A stretch of 64,000 nucleotides of DNA, taken from contig NZ_CABPSP010000005.1 in assembly GCF_902459765.1 (NCBI RefSeq), positions 62,001 to 126,000 of the forward strand. Reading direction: 5' to 3'. Positions within the stretch are counted from its first letter, which is position 1; each line of letters begins with the position of its first letter. The notes under the pieces were generated by a model. That model did no database searches and was not told the DNA's origin. It was given only the letters and a program-made list of their open reading frames with translations. This document shows, piece by piece, positions 62,180 to 64,000 of the stretch. A program made the position numbers and the translations under genes. The stretch is from Pandoraea anapnoica (GTDB lineage: Bacteria; Pseudomonadota; Gammaproteobacteria; Burkholderiales; Burkholderiaceae).

Positions 62180-64000
62180 TTGACCCGCGCCGACGACCTT
62201 TCCGAACCGAGCGTCGCATCGCACGACGATGCACTCGCTCCGGCAGCCCCGCTCCGAGCGGGTACGCCCGCCATCGCTCGCGTTGCGCTCGATACGCCGC
62301 TGATCACGCTGTTCGATTACCGTCTGGATCAGGCGGCGAGCCCCGGTCAGTTGGTGCAGGTTCCGTTCGGACGACGACAGGTCGTGGGCGTTGTCTGGGA
62401 ATTGACGCAGCGCAGCGAAGTTGCGCCCGCGAAGCTGCGCGAAGTGACATCTGTTTGGCACGAATTGCCGCCGCTCGGCGGCGACTGGCGCGACCTGATG
62501 CAGTTCGCGTCGCGTTACTACCAGCGCGGTATCGGGGAAGTCGCACTGCCAGCGATCCCCGGCCACCTGCGCACACCGATGCGCTGGCCGCGTCTGCTCG
62601 CTCAGCGCGGCGTACAACGTTTTCGCATCGCCGACGGCGCGCTGTCCACCCTGATGGAGAACGTCCCGGCGCGACTGCGCGCGCAGCGACGGCTCGCCGA
62701 AGGGCTTGCGCAGGCGGGCACGCTCGATGCCGACGAAGCAAAGACATTGTGTTCAAAGGCCGCGGATGTGCTCAAGCAGTGGGCCGCCGCCGGATGGGTC
62801 GTCGTCGAGACCGTGCCGCTCCATGAAACGGTGCGCCATGCCGAGGATATAGAGGACGCCGAACCTACCGACGTCGGTGACGCGTCGTCCGTCGCTCTCG
62901 CCGATGTGCTCCACGATGCCACCGACAGCGCCAGCCCGCTCGGTACCAAGACGCTCACCGTCGGACAAGCGGATGCAATAGGTGCCATCCACGACGCCCT
63001 GATCGCCGCGGGCGCACAGCGTCTTGATAAGACACCGACCACCGACGACACCCCCGCATGCCCGCCCTTTCTGCTCTACGGCGTCACCGGTAGCGGCAAG
63101 ACCGAAGTCTATTTGCGTGCGGTCGCCGAAGCGTTGCACACGCGGGACGTGCGCGATGCCCAGGTGCTCGTTCTCGTCCCGGAAATCAACCTGACGCCGC
63201 AACTCGAAGGCGTGTTCCGCGCGCGCTTCCCTGACGAAACACTCGTCACCCTGCACAGCGGACTGGCCGAGGGCGAGCGCGCCCGGCACTGGCTCGCCGC
63301 CCATCGTGGCGAAGCGCGCATCGTGCTGGGCACGCGTCTGGCGGTGATGGCCTCGTTGCCCCACCTGCGACTGATCGTCGTCGACGAAGAACACGATCCG
63401 TCCTACAAACAGCAGGAAGGCCTCCGGTACTCCGCGCGCGACCTCGCCATCTGGCGGGCGAACCGCCTGCGTATTCCGGTCGTGCTCGGCTCGGCCACGC
63501 CGTCGCTCGATAGCTGGAACCGCGCAGAACAAGGGCGTTACGTGCGTCTGGCCATGCCCGAGCGCGCCACCCCTGACGCCGTACTGCCGCGCGTGTCGCT
63601 CATCGACATGGAGATCGAGCGCAAGCGTCAGCGTGTCGTCCACGAGGGGCTGTCGCAGCCGCTTCTCGCGGCCATTCGTGCGCGACTGGAAGCAGGCGAG
63701 CAAAGCCTGCTGTTCCTCAATCGTCGCGGTTACGCGCCCGTGCTCAACTGCGATGCCTGCGGATGGATCAGCGATTGCCGCCGATGCAGCGCGCACATGG
63801 TGCTGCACAAACCTGAGCGTCGGCTGCGTTGCCACCATTGCGGGGCCGAATCGCGTATTCCGCATGCGTGTCCCGACTGCGGCAATCTCGATCTGGCGCC
63901 GCTCGGACGCGGCACGCAGCGGATCGAAGAAGCGCTCGCCGAACACTTCCCGGAGGCCCGGCTGGCTCGGATCGACGCTGACAGCACGCGTCGCAAAGGC
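62180..64000 (+). CDS. priA: Primosomal protein N' (PriA helicase), 5' part
   Basis: At least 607 codons of the replication-restart helicase, cut by the window edge. The N-terminal 3'-DNA-end-binding domain (VALDTPLITLFDYRLD, VPFGRRQVVGVVW) is followed by Walker A GVTGSGKTEVYL, DEEHD, the helicase motifs LGSATPSLDSW and LFLNRRGYAPVL, and the zinc cysteines (CDACGWISDCRRC, CHHC, CPDC). No in-frame ATG precedes the domain; TTG at 62180 is the likely start and is uncertain. An acidic insert (about residues 220-285) separates the DNA-binding part from the helicase core. Confidence 0.93.
   Translation, partial: MTRADDLSEPSVASHDDALAPAAPLRAGTPAIARVALDTPLITLFDYRLDQAASPGQLVQVPFGRRQVVGVVWELTQRSEVAPAKLREVTSVWHELPPLGGDWRDLMQFASRYYQRGIGEVALPAIPGHLRTPMRWPRLLAQRGVQRFRIADGALSTLMENVPARLRAQRRLAEGLAQAGTLDADEAKTLCSKAADVLKQWAAAGWVVVETVPLHETVRHAEDIEDAEPTDVGDASSVALADVLHDATDSASPLGTKTLTVGQADAIGAIHDALIAAGAQRLDKTPTTDDTPACPPFLLYGVTGSGKTEVYLRAVAEALHTRDVRDAQVLVLVPEINLTPQLEGVFRARFPDETLVTLHSGLAEGERARHWLAAHRGEARIVLGTRLAVMASLPHLRLIVVDEEHDPSYKQQEGLRYSARDLAIWRANRLRIPVVLGSATPSLDSWNRAEQGRYVRLAMPERATPDAVLPRVSLIDMEIERKRQRVVHEGLSQPLLAAIRARLEAGEQSLLFLNRRGYAPVLNCDACGWISDCRRCSAHMVLHKPERRLRCHHCGAESRIPHACPDCGNLDLAPLGRGTQRIEEALAEHFPEARLARIDADSTRRKG

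Noticed and set aside
62753-63946. 397-codon minus-strand frame inside priA
   Set aside because: The plus strand encodes a complete set of PriA helicase and zinc motifs over the same bases.

Overview
The window looks like a chromosomal segment of a Burkholderiaceae betaproteobacterium. GC is high, the rsmI-yraN-diaA-dolP and hemE-priA neighbourhoods are ordinary for that family, and the mix of a complete sox cluster, a caa3 oxidase and a two-sugar polysaccharide locus fits the genus Pandoraea best. The genus is inferred from gene content; I ran no database search.

Layout. (1) 1-3.75 kb: caa3-type cytochrome c oxidase (subunits II, I and the start of III), leftward. (2) 3.97-24.2 kb: an O-antigen or capsule locus in two divergent halves. 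The leftward half (wzx, legB, legC, legH, legI, ptmE, a Gfo/Idh oxidoreductase, legF, a ptmA-like SDR, wzy and a KPHP-type glycosyltransferase), plus a convergent legG, should make CMP-legionaminic acid or a close relative from a GDP-linked precursor, then flip and polymerise the repeat unit. The rightward half (wbuXYZ, fnlABC, wbuB) should make UDP-N-acetyl-L-fucosamine, transfer it, and convert an acetamido group to an acetamidino group. (3) 24.25-24.37 kb: a bidirectional terminator and tRNA-Ala(CGC). (4) 24.5-37.1 kb: a leftward sulfur-oxidation locus (soxEF/fccAB, an orphan TpsB pore, an ArsR regulator with a perfect palindromic operator, soxCD, a c-type cytochrome, soxYZ, soxA, soxX, soxW, soxB). 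Electrons from thiosulfate or sulfide would pass through c cytochromes, and the caa3 oxidase nearby is a plausible acceptor. (5) 37.2-40.1 kb: dolP, diaA, yraN and divergent rsmI. (6) 40.4-47.9 kb: one 2491-residue gene ending in leucine-rich repeats and a complete NEL-type E3 ubiquitin ligase domain with the catalytic Cys in an S-C-E-D-R-V motif. It has no signal peptide, so it is a likely host-directed effector. (7) 48.1-51.1 kb: a three-gene ABC uptake system. (8) 51.5-64 kb: housekeeping and metabolic genes (rlpA, an MBL hydrolase, a DnaQ-like exonuclease, an ArsC-like protein, a dienelactone hydrolase fusion, a lipoprotein, hyi, a CoA-binding protein, an esterase, periplasmic pheC, hemE and 5' priA).

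The items most worth following are the giant NEL effector, the nonulosonate/L-FucNAm locus (two unassigned oxidoreductases, a candidate nonulosonate transferase, and a HisF homologue lacking Asp11), the TpsB pore inside the sulfur locus, the ArsR operator, and a structured gene-free stretch at 57.4-57.75 kb with a leftward terminator.
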